DNA of 64,000 nt from Paractinoplanes atraurantiacus (lineage in GTDB: Bacteria; Actinomycetota; Actinomycetes; Mycobacteriales; Micromonosporaceae), in NCBI RefSeq assembly GCF_900215205.1, contig NZ_OBDY01000008.1, forward strand, positions 248,001 to 312,000, read 5' to 3'. The notes below the pieces were generated by a model. The model was given only the letters and a program-made list of their open reading frames with translations. It made no database searches and was not told the origin of the DNA. This document shows positions 15,863-24,819 of this stretch, piece by piece (positions within the stretch are counted from its first letter, which is position 1; every line of letters starts with the position of its first letter). The translations under genes and the position numbers were made by a program.

Positions 15863-16495
15863 ATGTCGTTGCTGGACCATCTGATGCCGTTGATCTCGTC
15901 GCCCTGGATCTACCTCATCGTCTTCGTGCTCGTGGCGATCGACGGGTTCTTCCCGGCCATGCCGTCCGAAGCCGTGGTGATCAGCCTGAGCGCGCTGTCG
16001 ACGAGCGGCTCGGCCAACCTCGCCGCGCTGGCCGTGGCGGTGGTGGCCGGAGGAATGGCAGGGGACTGGATCGCTTATGCGCTGGGGCGCGGAGCAGGCC
16101 GCCGGGTCAGGAGCCGCAAGCTGATCGCGGCGAAACAGAGAGCGGAGCGGGCGCTCGGGCGCTACGGCGGGACGGCGATTCTGGTCGGTCGCTTTCTGCC
16201 GTACGGACGGACGGCCAGCGGGCTGACGTCCGGGTCGATGTCGTTCCCGGCGGGCCGGTTCCGGCTGTTCTCGTTCCTGGCGAGTGCGGCCTGGGCGGCG
16301 TACATCATCGGTTTGGGTCTTCTGGGTGGTGTCGCCTTCGCCGACTCGCCGATGCTCGGCACGGGCTTCGGCCTGGCCATCGGCATGAGCGTGGCCGCAG
16401 TGGGCGCGTTCGTGCAGAGGAGACAGGCGAGGAGGAAGAAGGCCGTCCGAGAGCCGGAGCGCCAGCTCGTCGAAGCGGGCCGGCCCGAGGCGTAA
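15863..16495 (+). CDS. DedA-family inner-membrane protein
   Basis: A 210-residue membrane protein. It has the DedA/VTT signature region: an entrance helix with IDGFFPAMPSEAVV, then GDWIAYALGRGAGRR, and the GRFLPYGRTASGLTSGSM segment whose arginines and prolines are conserved. DedA proteins are thought to act in lipid-carrier or phospholipid translocation and membrane-potential homeostasis. The C-terminus is a basic cytoplasmic tail (QRRQARRKKAVREPERQ). ATG 15863 has GAGGGAGG just upstream. It is followed by a tandem-repeat region. Confidence 0.85.
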   Translation: MSLLDHLMPLISSPWIYLIVFVLVAIDGFFPAMPSEAVVISLSALSTSGSANLAALAVAVVAGGMAGDWIAYALGRGAGRRVRSRKLIAAKQRAERALGRYGGTAILVGRFLPYGRTASGLTSGSMSFPAGRFRLFSFLASAAWAAYIIGLGLLGGVAFADSPMLGTGFGLAIGMSVAAVGAFVQRRQARRKKAVREPERQLVEAGRPEA

Positions 16496-16528
16496 GTGGG
16501 CCGGGTTGAGGCGCAAGCCGGCCGGCAA

Positions 16529-16676
16529 GAGCGCGACCCGGGCGGGCGCGACCCGGGTGGGCGCGGTCGGGGTGGGCGCTGTCGGGGTGGGCGCGACCCG
16601 GGCGGGCGCGGTCGGGATGGGCGCGGTCGGGGTGGGCGCGGTCTGAGTGGGCGCGGTGGGGGTGGGCGCCGGTCGT
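16529..16676. repeat. 15-bp tandem repeat (about ten copies)
   Basis: The intergenic gap between the DedA stop and the amidohydrolase stop is filled by imperfect copies of GGGCGCGGTCGGGGT. Half-unit variants alternate between GACCCGGG and GGTCGGGG. The period is a multiple of 3, so several frames stay open and would encode Pro/Thr/Ala or Gly/Arg pentapeptide repeats, but no start or homology supports a protein. It probably arose by slippage. Confidence 0.8.
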
Positions 16677-16696
16677 GGGGACCGGCGCCCGGTGCG

Positions 16697-17905
16697 TCAG
16701 GCGACTACGGTGCCGGACTGGATGACTGTGCGGTTGGCGGGGCCGGACCACAGCACTGACGGGTCCTCGAAAGGGTTGCCGTCGATGATGAGGAGGTCGG
16801 CTATGTAGCCGGGAGCTACGCGGCCCAGGTCGTCGCCCCGGCCTATCAGGGTGGCGTTCACCGAGGTCGCCGACTGGAGGGCCAGGTGTACGCCGTCCAC
16901 CTCCGCCTGGAGGCGCAGGCCCTGGAGCTGTTCCTCCTCCAGGACGCCCATCAGGTCGGTGCCGAAGCCGACCTGGACGCCGGCGGCCCGGGCCAGCTCG
17001 ACCGCCTTGCGGCCGGCCTCCAAGACCTCGCGGTTCTTCCGCTGCGACACCAAAGGCATGCCCAGGGCGTCGCCGCGGCGGTCCATCGCGTCGTAGGCGG
17101 CCAGCGTGGGCACCAGGAACGCGCCCTCGGCGGCCATCAGCGACGCCGCCGGGGCGTCCAGCAGGTTGCCGTGTTCGATGGTGCGGACGCCGTTCGACAC
17201 CGCGTGGCGGATCGCCTCGGGGGAGTAGGCGTGGGCCGCCACGTAGCTGCCCCGCCTCGCCGCCTCCGAAGTCACCGCGCGGATCTCCTCCGGCGAGTAC
17301 TGCGGGATGCGTATCGGGTCGGTCAGCGACACCACGCCGCCCGACGCCATGATTTTGATGGCGTGGGCGCCGCGGCGCAGCCGGTCGCGGACGGCCACCC
17401 GCAGCGGATCCACGCCGTCGACCACCTCGACCGTGTGGGCGCCGCAGCCGCACACGTCCGAGTCGGCCGCGCGCACGTCGCCGTGGCCGCCGGTCTGGCT
17501 CAAGGCCGCGCCGGTCCACAAGTAGCGCGGCGACGGGATCAAGCCCTCCCGGATGGCGCGGTCCAGGCCCGCGTCGCCGCCCGACGGGTCCCGCACGGTG
17601 GTGAAACCGCGGGACAGGGCGCCGGCCAGCCGCTTCGCCGCGGCCAGCGCGATGTAACTCAAGGGCCGCGACTCCAGCTGCAGCATGTTCAGATCGATGC
17701 CGTACGCGTGGCAGTGCGCATCGATGAGCCCGGGCAGCACCGTCCGCCCGCGCGCGTCGATCACCCGCGCGGAGGTAGGTGAGGGGGCGGCGCCGCCGCC
17801 GATGGCCGTTATCCGGCCGTCGGCGACGTGCACCGAGCCTTCGACGAGGTCGCCGTTGACGCCGTCGAAGATCGTCGCGTTGATGATGGTCAGGGAGGGG
17901 GTCAC
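16697..17905 (-). CDS. Metal-dependent amidohydrolase (imidazolonepropionase/prolidase-like)
   Basis: A 402-residue member of the amidohydrolase superfamily. It has metal ligands in GLIDAHCHAYG (HxH), a probable bridging lysine region in AHAIKIMASGG, histidines in YVAAHAYSPEAIRHA and IEHGNLLD, and the catalytic Asp region in GFGTDLMG. This subgroup hydrolyses cyclic amides, ureides or dipeptides. The GTG start at 17905 overlaps the hyuB1 stop as GTGA; the longer open frame upstream has no homology. As third gene of hyuA1-hyuB1 it may take the N-carbamoyl or amide product, or open a related ring. Confidence 0.82.
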   Translation of the reverse strand: MTPSLTIINATIFDGVNGDLVEGSVHVADGRITAIGGGAAPSPTSARVIDARGRTVLPGLIDAHCHAYGIDLNMLQLESRPLSYIALAAAKRLAGALSRGFTTVRDPSGGDAGLDRAIREGLIPSPRYLWTGAALSQTGGHGDVRAADSDVCGCGAHTVEVVDGVDPLRVAVRDRLRRGAHAIKIMASGGVVSLTDPIRIPQYSPEEIRAVTSEAARRGSYVAAHAYSPEAIRHAVSNGVRTIEHGNLLDAPAASLMAAEGAFLVPTLAAYDAMDRRGDALGMPLVSQRKNREVLEAGRKAVELARAAGVQVGFGTDLMGVLEEEQLQGLRLQAEVDGVHLALQSATSVNATLIGRGDDLGRVAPGYIADLLIIDGNPFEDPSVLWSGPANRTVIQSGTVVA

Positions 17906-19620
17906 GCCGGCACCGACGACCGCAGGCGCGCGGTCGCCTCCTCGTCCACCGTGAACGTCACCGGGTCGACCACCACACCGTAGAATTCCTGGGCCGCGGC
18001 CACCGAGACGAAGCCGTTGCGGACGTCCGCCGCGACCCGGGCCGGCTGCCGGTCGTACGGGTTGCCGTAGCCGCCACCTCCGCCCGTGTTGTTGACCAGC
18101 ACGTCGCCCGTGTCCAGCAGGTTGTAGCTGCCGCCCGTCACCTTTTCCCGGTCCGTTCCCGGGTTCAGGACGATGTGGTTGTTGTCGCCCTCGCGGCCGC
18201 CCTCGATGGGCCACGGCTTCGTCTTCGTCTTGTAGACGATGCAGATGCCCGTCGACGGGGCCGTGAAACGGTACGAGCGCCCCACCCCCACGCCACCCCG
18301 GTGCTTGCCCGCGCCTCCCGTGTCCGGCCGGTAGCCGTACGACTCGATGAACATCGGCGACTTCGTCTCCAGCACCTCGACCGGGTTGTTGCGGCATCCC
18401 GGCTCCGACAGGTGCATGATGCCGTCCGCGCCGTCGCCGCCCGCGTGCCCGCCGAAGCCGACCGCCTCGTTCGTCGCCTCCAGCCACGCCTCGCCGTTGC
18501 GCGGGTTCACGCCCAGCCCCATCATCGAGCACACGTCGCCGCCCGAGCACGCCGGCACCAGATCGGGCATGCCCTGGGCCAGCGCCTTCAGCACCACCTC
18601 GCCGCCGAGCAGCCCCGTCCAGAGCGTGAACGTCGGCATCGGCGGCACCGCGTGCATCACCGATCCGGGCTCCGTGACGACCCGCAGCGGCCGGAAGTTG
18701 CCCGCCACCACCGGCGTGTCCGGCGTCGTCAACGACTTGAAGATCAGGCTGCAAAACGCCTCGGTCTGCCCGACCGGCAGGTTGATCGGTCCCCGGACGT
18801 CCTTCTCGCTGCCCGTCCAGTCGACGATCATCTCGTCGTCGGTCACGGTGACGGTCACGTTCATCTTGATCATGCGGTCGAGGTCGACGCCGTCCTGGTC
18901 GACGAAGTCGTGCGCCGTCCACGTGCCCTTCGGCAGCTTGGCCAGCGCCAGCCGGGCCAGCCTCTCACCGTGGTCGTTGATGGCGGCCATCGCCTCGGTC
19001 AGCACCGAGGCGCCATATTTGGAAGCGATTTCCTGTGTACGCCTGACGCCCGTGAAGCACGCCGACACCTGGGCCTGAAGGTCGCCGATGGTCCGTTCCG
19101 GCATGCGGCTGTTGAAGCGCACCACGTTGAACACGTCGTCGTTGGCCACCCCTTCGCGGTAGAGCTTGGCCGCCGCGAAGAAGATGCCCTCCTGGTACAT
19201 GTCGGTGGAGTCGAGGACGTATCCCGCGTCCTTCTGCTTCAGGTCGAGCACGTGGATGCGGCACGACGCGAAGCCGATCAGCTCGCCGTCGCTGTGTATC
19301 GGCGCGAACACCAGCGGATCCAGCGTGTGCGCCGACGACCAGTACGGATAGTTCAGCAGGAACACGTCTCCGGGCAGCATCTTGTCGGCGCCGAGGAACT
19401 CGACCGCCCGCTTGATGCCGTGGTCGTTGCCGCGGGTGAAGACGGCGATGCCGGGCGCGTCGGCCACCACGTCGCCGTTCGCGTCGTGGATCCCGATGCC
19501 GTAGTCGTGAATCTCGTAGACGACGGTGTTGTAGGCCGTGCGGCACAGGTTGCGGGCCATCTCCTCGGCCCCGGCCAGCAGGCCGTGCCGGATGACCTCG
19601 ATGGTGATGGAGTCGATCAT
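17902..19620 (-). CDS. hyuB: Hydantoinase B / acetone-carboxylase-type subunit, copy 1
   Basis: A 572-residue HyuB-family protein. It begins with the typical TIEVIRHGLLAGAEEMARNLCRTAYN, has the FTRGNDHGIKRAVEFLG and LLNYPYWSSAHTLDPLVFAP regions, and ends with the family's Gly-rich GDVLVNNTGGGGGYGNPYDR. HyuA/HyuB pairs perform ATP-dependent opening of hydantoins, 5-oxoproline or N-methylhydantoin. It overlaps hyuA1 and the amidohydrolase gene by 4 bp each, so the three are one operon. The symbol is family-level; the actual ring substrate is not shown by sequence. Confidence 0.87.
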   Translation of the reverse strand: MIDSITIEVIRHGLLAGAEEMARNLCRTAYNTVVYEIHDYGIGIHDANGDVVADAPGIAVFTRGNDHGIKRAVEFLGADKMLPGDVFLLNYPYWSSAHTLDPLVFAPIHSDGELIGFASCRIHVLDLKQKDAGYVLDSTDMYQEGIFFAAAKLYREGVANDDVFNVVRFNSRMPERTIGDLQAQVSACFTGVRRTQEIASKYGASVLTEAMAAINDHGERLARLALAKLPKGTWTAHDFVDQDGVDLDRMIKMNVTVTVTDDEMIVDWTGSEKDVRGPINLPVGQTEAFCSLIFKSLTTPDTPVVAGNFRPLRVVTEPGSVMHAVPPMPTFTLWTGLLGGEVVLKALAQGMPDLVPACSGGDVCSMMGLGVNPRNGEAWLEATNEAVGFGGHAGGDGADGIMHLSEPGCRNNPVEVLETKSPMFIESYGYRPDTGGAGKHRGGVGVGRSYRFTAPSTGICIVYKTKTKPWPIEGGREGDNNHIVLNPGTDREKVTGGSYNLLDTGDVLVNNTGGGGGYGNPYDRQPARVAADVRNGFVSVAAAQEFYGVVVDPVTFTVDEEATARLRSSVPA

Positions 19621-21659
19621 GAATCCGCCTTCACGGTGATGACCATTTCGCCGTGCGAGCCGACCCGCAGGTGGTCGCCGGCGTGGATGACGGTGGTCGC
19701 GGTGTGTTCGTGGATGACGGCCGGCCCGGTGATCTCGTCACCGGCCAGCAGGTTCTCGCGGGTGTAGAGCGCGTACGGCACGGCCGGTTCCGAGGCGGAG
19801 ACGTACACGTCGCGGGTGCCCTCGGGGGTAAGAGCGCGCGATTCCCCCGTCGCCAGTGTGCGAAGAACGGGCTTGGAGACCTGCCCGCTGGCCCGCAGCC
19901 GCAGCGTGGTCACCTCGATCGGGTCGTCCATGACATGCCCGTACTGCCGCTCGTGGAGTTCCGTGAACTCCTGCCCGACGATGGCCGACAAATCGGAAGA
20001 AAGCGAGGGAACCGGCACGGTGACCGTGTGCTCCTGCCCGGCGTAGCGCACATCGACGCTGTAGGAAAGCACCTGGGCGTCGGCGGCGAATCCTTCGGCG
20101 GCCAGAGCGGCAGCGGCCTCGGCCGCCATCTCCTCGTAGGAGGCCGCGACCGCGGGGGAGTCCAGCGAGGCGAGCGGCGTCACCGCCGTACGGGCGAAGT
20201 CGTGCTGAACGTCCGCGAAGAGCATGCCGAACGCCGAGAAGGCGCCCTGGCCGGGCGGCACGATGACGGTCGGGATGCCCAGCTCGTGCGCCACGTCCAC
20301 CGCGACGAGCCCGCCGCCGCCACCGAACGACAACAGCGCGAAGTCCTTGGGATCGCGCCCCACTTCGACGGTGATCGCCCGTACGGCTCCCATGATCTTG
20401 GTCGTGGAGATCCGGATGATGCCGCGGGCGAGGGCCAGCGGTTCCATGTCCAGCTTGTCCGACAAAACCGACAACGCGGAAAGCGCGGCCCGGTCGTCGA
20501 GAGTCAGCCGCCCGCCCAGCGCGGCCGAACCACCCATGTACCCCACCGCCAGAGCCGCGTCGGTGAAGGTCGGCTGTGTGCCGCCCTTGCCGTACGACGC
20601 CGGCCCCGGATCCGCGCCCGCGCTCTGCGGTCCGACCTGCAACGCGCCCGCCTCGTCGAGCCAGGCGATCGAGCCACCCCCGGCGCCGATGGTGTGGATG
20701 TAGAGCGACGGCGTGTTGATCGGCAGGTTCTCGAATTCGGCACCCTGGTGCAGCACCGGCGCGCCGTCGACCACGAGCGACGCGTCCAGGCTGGTGCCGC
20801 CCATGTCGATGGTGATCAGGTTGGGCTGCCCGATCAGCTTGCCGAACTCGGTCGCCCCGATGACGCCGCCGGCCGGGCCGGACAGGATCAGGCTGACCGG
20901 TTGCTCGCGGGCCGCGCTGGCGGTCATCGCGCCGCCGCCCGAGCGGGTCATCAGGAAGCGCCCCTCGAAGCCGCCCGCCGCGAGCTCGCCCTCAAGCCGG
21001 GTGAGATAGCGGCGGACGATGGGCTTCACGTAGGCGTCGAGCACCGCCGTGCTCGTCCGCTCGTACTCGCGATATTCGCGGGAGAGCTCGTGCGAGACGG
21101 TCACGACCACGTCGGGCGCCACCTCGGCCAGGATCTCCCGCATCCGGCTTTCATGGGCCGGGTTGGCGTACGAGTGCAGGAAGGCCACAGCCACAGAGTC
21201 GTAGCCCCGGGAAGCGATCGTGGCCGCCACCGCCCGCGCCGCCTCTTCGTCCAGCGGCAGGTGCACCGAGCCGTCGAACAGGCTGCGCTCGGGCACCTCG
21301 AACGTGTCGTACCGCTCGAGCAACGCCGGCGGCGGCCGGTAGGTGATGTCGTAGTTGGTGCGCCGGTCGGTCCGCCCGAGCAGGTACACGTCGCGGAACC
21401 CGGCCGTGCCGATCACCGCGGTGCGGGCACCCGTGCGGGTCAGCAGCGCGTTGAGCCCGAGCGTCGTGCCGTGGGTGAACATGCCGACCTCGGCGAGCGG
21501 CGCCTGGGTGGTGCCGAACGCGTCGAGCACGCCCGCGGTGGGCTGCGACGGCGTCGTGGGTACCTTGCCGAACCGGATCTCCCCGGTGGCCGGCGTCAGC
21601 TCCACGACGTCGGTGAACGTGCCCCCGACGTCGATGGCCACGCGGCTGGTGCTGGTCAT
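19617..21659 (-). CDS. hyuA: Hydantoinase A / oxoprolinase-type ATPase subunit, copy 1
   Basis: A 680-residue protein of the ASKHA-like hydantoinase A family. Phosphate-binding motifs are VAIDVGGTFTDVV (residues about 7-19) and, in the second half, TIDMGGTSLDASLVVDG. The Hyd_A N-terminal region has HGTTLGLNALLTRTGART, and VSHELSREYREYERTSTAVL is characteristic. It supplies ATP-dependent phosphorylation of the lactam or ureide carbonyl for HyuB. ATG 21659 is chosen at the conserved start; upstream codons are unconserved. It opens the minus-strand operon facing the importer operon across 295 bp. Confidence 0.88.
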   Translation of the reverse strand: MTSTSRVAIDVGGTFTDVVELTPATGEIRFGKVPTTPSQPTAGVLDAFGTTQAPLAEVGMFTHGTTLGLNALLTRTGARTAVIGTAGFRDVYLLGRTDRRTNYDITYRPPPALLERYDTFEVPERSLFDGSVHLPLDEEAARAVAATIASRGYDSVAVAFLHSYANPAHESRMREILAEVAPDVVVTVSHELSREYREYERTSTAVLDAYVKPIVRRYLTRLEGELAAGGFEGRFLMTRSGGGAMTASAAREQPVSLILSGPAGGVIGATEFGKLIGQPNLITIDMGGTSLDASLVVDGAPVLHQGAEFENLPINTPSLYIHTIGAGGGSIAWLDEAGALQVGPQSAGADPGPASYGKGGTQPTFTDAALAVGYMGGSAALGGRLTLDDRAALSALSVLSDKLDMEPLALARGIIRISTTKIMGAVRAITVEVGRDPKDFALLSFGGGGGLVAVDVAHELGIPTVIVPPGQGAFSAFGMLFADVQHDFARTAVTPLASLDSPAVAASYEEMAAEAAAALAAEGFAADAQVLSYSVDVRYAGQEHTVTVPVPSLSSDLSAIVGQEFTELHERQYGHVMDDPIEVTTLRLRASGQVSKPVLRTLATGESRALTPEGTRDVYVSASEPAVPYALYTRENLLAGDEITGPAVIHEHTATTVIHAGDHLRVGSHGEMVITVKADS

Positions 21660-21776
21660 GGTGTTCGCCTTTCGCCGAAGCGCATGCGGCGGCTGAGCCC
21701 AGCGGCATGCGAAGGGTGACGGCTGTCGAGAAAGCCGAGAGAGAAGTCGCCGGTTGGCGCGGCGAGGAACCGAACG

Positions 21777-21834
21777 TTTCACGGGCTTATTTGCCATGTC
21801 AATCGTTGACGATCGAGCCGCCGGGCCCGTGAAA
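21777..21834. promoter_or_regulatory. Inverted repeats in the hyuA1/importer divergent promoter
   Basis: The 295-bp gap between hyuA1 and the monooxygenase-like gene holds no gene. It contains perfect 10-base arms TTTCACGGGC (21777-21786) and GCCCGTGAAA (21825-21834) flanking GTCAATCGTTGAC, a smaller inverted repeat. The position between two divergent catabolic operons suggests operator function, possibly for the PucR protein encoded downstream. Confidence 0.35.
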
Positions 21835-21954
21835 AGCGCCGAACCCATACCTGCACAGCGAACCGCCGCGCCGCTGTGCTCAGCGCACATCCGTGGCGGA
21901 CCGGCCACCGTCAGCATTTGCCAACTCCTGAACCCGACAGCACCGGGAGGCCCC

Positions 21955-22290
21955 GTGTTCCGCAGCGTCCTCACCCTTCGAGCGGCCGCCGGCAGGTCGG
22001 CCGACCTCGAGACCTTCTACGCGGACAACCGGGTCCTGGAGAGGGCCCGGACGTTCCCCGGGTGCCGAGCCGCCGAACTGTTGCGATCCGTTGACGCCGG
22101 CGCCGCGACCCACATCGTCACCGCCGATTGGGACACCGCGGCCGACTACGGCAACTGGGTCGCCGACCCGTGGCGGGCCTCTTTGTCCGAGGGGCTCACC
22201 GCACTACTGGACATCCGGGAAGACGAGCCGCTCGTTGGCGGAGTTTTCGAGCTCGTCGAGCCCTCTTCGCAGACAGAGGAGCACCAGTGA
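21955..22290 (+). CDS. Antibiotic-biosynthesis-monooxygenase (ABM) fold protein
   Basis: A 111-residue dimeric alpha-beta-barrel type protein. It has a first strand VFRSVLTLRAAAGRSADLETFY, then FPGCRAAELLRSVDAGAATHIVTADWDTAADYGNWV. That pattern is the ABM/quinol-monooxygenase-like fold. GTG 21955 has GGGAGG 5 bases upstream; an ATG further upstream would add an unconserved tail. It is the first gene of the importer operon, and its TGA overlaps the GTG of the binding-protein gene. Whether it is an enzyme or a small-molecule sensor is unknown. Confidence 0.7.
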   Translation: MFRSVLTLRAAAGRSADLETFYADNRVLERARTFPGCRAAELLRSVDAGAATHIVTADWDTAADYGNWVADPWRASLSEGLTALLDIREDEPLVGGVFELVEPSSQTEEHQ

Positions 22291-23303
22291 TACGAGTTGC
22301 CAAATTCGCGAGCGCCGGCCTGGCCGCCGCGGTCCTGATCGCCGGCTGCAGCAAGCCCGACAGCGGCGCCGCCGGCGGCACGACGACCGCCGCGCCGGCC
22401 GACAAGAAGCTCAGCATCGGATTCTTCGGCTTCGCCAAGGCGAACTCCTTCGCGCAGGCCACCTGGGCCGGCATCCAGGAGTACGCGGCCGCGAACAACG
22501 CCGAGGCCACCTTCCTCGACTCGAACTTCGACGGACCGACCCAGGTCAACCAGCTCCAGGACGCCGTCACCTCCAAGCGCTACGACGTCATCATCGTGCA
22601 GGCCAACGACGGCACCGCGATGGTCAATCCGGTCAAGCAGGCGGTCGCGGCCGGCATCCCCACGGTCATCGAGTTCACCCCGGTCGGCGGCAAGTACGAC
22701 ACGGCCGACCCGCAGATCCCCGGCACCGTCACCATCATCGACCCGCCCACGGTCAACGGCGACGGCCTGGCCAAGCTCGGCAACGAGGCCTGCAAGACCG
22801 TCACCGACGGGGCCTGCAAGGTGGCGTACTTCCAAGGCTTCGCGAACTACCCGCTCGACACCGCCCGCACCGACGCCGCGGTCAAGGCCCTCAAGGCCGG
22901 CGGCGCCGCCGAGGTCATCTCCAACTTCGTCGGCGGATACACCCCCGACAGCGGTCGTACGGCGATGCAGAACCTGCTCCAGGCCCACCCCGACGTCAAC
23001 GTGGTGATCGGGTCGTCGCAGGCGCTGGAGGGCGCGACCCCGCTCGCGGCCGGCAAGAAGATCACCTTCGTCGGCAACGGCGGCTCGACCCAGGCCTACG
23101 ACTACGTCAACAAGGGCACCTGGTACGGCGTCTACTCCGTACCGGAGAAGAAGTCGGGCGCGAAAGCGGCCGAGCTCGGCCTGGCCAAGGCCCGTGGTCA
23201 GAGCGTGGCCGAGTCGACCGTGGTCTGCACGACCCTGACCGACTTCAACTGCCTCGGCACCAAGACCACCCTCGAGGGCCAGACGGCCGACTACTCGGAC
23301 TGA
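22287..23303 (+). CDS. Substrate-binding lipoprotein of a sugar-type (CUT2) ABC importer
   Basis: A 338-residue periplasmic-binding-protein-4-fold lipoprotein. The signal peptide ends in the lipobox LIAGC (cysteine near residue 20), followed by a Thr/Ala/Gly linker and KLSIGFFGFAKANSFAQATW. Family hallmarks include YDVIIVQANDGTAM and INPVKQA-like turns, and a late HPDVNVVIGSSQALEGA. It is anchored outside the membrane and delivers ligand to the permease at 24816. GTG 22287 overlaps the previous stop, with AGAGGA upstream. CUT2 systems carry pentoses, autoinducer-2, nucleosides and related rings; the ring-opening genes around it suggest a ureide or lactam ligand. Confidence 0.86.
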   Translation: MIRVAKFASAGLAAAVLIAGCSKPDSGAAGGTTTAAPADKKLSIGFFGFAKANSFAQATWAGIQEYAAANNAEATFLDSNFDGPTQVNQLQDAVTSKRYDVIIVQANDGTAMVNPVKQAVAAGIPTVIEFTPVGGKYDTADPQIPGTVTIIDPPTVNGDGLAKLGNEACKTVTDGACKVAYFQGFANYPLDTARTDAAVKALKAGGAAEVISNFVGGYTPDSGRTAMQNLLQAHPDVNVVIGSSQALEGATPLAAGKKITFVGNGGSTQAYDYVNKGTWYGVYSVPEKKSGAKAAELGLAKARGQSVAESTVVCTTLTDFNCLGTKTTLEGQTADYSD

Positions 23304-23304
23304 C

Positions 23305-24819
23305 ATGACGACCGACGTCAACCGGGCCCCGTCCATCTCGGTGCGGGGCATCGGAAAGAGCTACAGCGGCGTCTCCGTGCTGCGCGGCGTCGACCTCGAC
23401 ATCGCGCCGGGCGAGGTGCACGGCCTGGTCGGCGAGAACGGCGCCGGCAAGAGCACGCTGCTGAAGATTTTGGGCGGGGCGATCCGGGCCGACGACGGCA
23501 CGATCAGCTTCGACGGCGAGCAGGTCACCATCGCCAGCCCCCGCGACGCGATCGCCCACGGGGTCAGCCTGATCTCGCAGGAGGGCGCGCTCGTTCCGGC
23601 GCTCTCCGTGCTGGACAACGTGTTCCTGGCCCAGTGGTCGCAGCGCGGCAGCTGGATCAGGGCCCGGCACGACAAGCGCCGGCTGGCCGAGCTGATCGAA
23701 CTGACCGGCTTCACGGTCGACCCGGCCGAGCGGGTCGACCGGCTCCCGATCGGCGTGCAGCAGCAGGTCGAGATCCTGCGCTCGCTGGCCCGCGGAGCCC
23801 GGGTGCTGGCTTTGGACGAGCCGACGGCGGTGCTCAGCGAGCACGAGAAGGAGAACCTGCTCGGCCTCATCCGCCGGCTCGCGGCCAACGGCACCACGAT
23901 CATCCTGATCTCGCACTTCCTCGACGAGGTGCTGTCCGTGGCCGACCGCGTCACCGTGCTCCGGGACGGCAACCTCATCCGTACGGGCAAAGCCGAAGAG
24001 ACCTCCCCGCGCGACCTGGTCGCCCAGATGGTGGGCCGCGAGATCGACGTCCTCTATCCGGACCCGGACCCCGTCCCGGCCGATGCCGCGGTCGTGCTCA
24101 GCGCCCGCGGCCTGCGCCGCGGGCTGGTCCAGGGCGTCGACCTCGAGGTGCGGGCGGGCGAGATCCTCGGCATCGCCGGGCTGGTCGGCAGCGGCCGCAC
24201 GGAGACCCTGCGGCTGCTCTTCGGCGCCGACAAGGCGACCGAGGGTGTGGTCGAGGTCGACGGCGCCGCCCTCAAGAGGGGCACGCCGCGGCACGCGATG
24301 GCGGCCGGGGTGGCGATGGTGCCCGAGTCCCGCAAGGAGCAGGGCCTGGTGATGGTCCGCTCGGTGGCCGAGAACGTCGCCCTGTCGTCGCTGCCCGGCC
24401 GCCGGGTCGGCCCGTTCGTGCGGAAGAAGACCGAACGGGACGCGGTCGGCGAGATCTCGAAGACCGTGGACATCCGGGCGGCCAACCCGGCCGCTGCCAT
24501 CGAGACGCTCTCCGGCGGCAACCAGCAGAAGGCACTCTTCGCCAAGTGGCTGCTGCGCTCGCCGAGGGTGCTGCTCATCGACGAGCCGACCCGCGGCGTC
24601 GACGTGGCCGCCAAGACCCAGATCCACCACCTCATCACCGAACTGGCCCGCGACGGCATGGCGGTCGTCTGCGTGTCCTCGGAGATCGAGGAGCTGCTCG
24701 CCCTCTCCCACCGGGTGCTCGTGCTGCGGCACGGCCGGCCGGTGGGGGAGTACCCGCGCGGCACCACTCCCGAGACAGTCATCTCCGCCGCGTTCGGCGA
24801 TCAGGAGGTTTCCCCGTGA
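23305..24819 (+). CDS. CUT2-type ABC importer ATPase, two fused nucleotide-binding domains
   Basis: A 504-residue RbsA/MglA-like protein. Domain 1 has Walker A GENGAGKST at 43-51, a poorly conserved signature LPIGVQQQVEI, and Walker B VLALDEPTAVL. Domain 2 has the usual degenerate Walker A GLVGSGRTET, signature LSGGNQQKALFAKWL and Walker B VLLIDEPTRGVDV. It powers import for the lipoprotein and permease on either side. The gene starts 1 bp after the lipoprotein stop and overlaps the permease start as GTGA. Confidence 0.9.
   Translation: MTTDVNRAPSISVRGIGKSYSGVSVLRGVDLDIAPGEVHGLVGENGAGKSTLLKILGGAIRADDGTISFDGEQVTIASPRDAIAHGVSLISQEGALVPALSVLDNVFLAQWSQRGSWIRARHDKRRLAELIELTGFTVDPAERVDRLPIGVQQQVEILRSLARGARVLALDEPTAVLSEHEKENLLGLIRRLAANGTTIILISHFLDEVLSVADRVTVLRDGNLIRTGKAEETSPRDLVAQMVGREIDVLYPDPDPVPADAAVVLSARGLRRGLVQGVDLEVRAGEILGIAGLVGSGRTETLRLLFGADKATEGVVEVDGAALKRGTPRHAMAAGVAMVPESRKEQGLVMVRSVAENVALSSLPGRRVGPFVRKKTERDAVGEISKTVDIRAANPAAAIETLSGGNQQKALFAKWLLRSPRVLLIDEPTRGVDVAAKTQIHHLITELARDGMAVVCVSSEIEELLALSHRVLVLRHGRPVGEYPRGTTPETVISAAFGDQEVSP

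Noticed and set aside
16496..16759. Gly/Arg-rich open frame after the DedA gene
   Set aside because: It consists of the translated 15-bp repeat, with no ribosome site and no homology.
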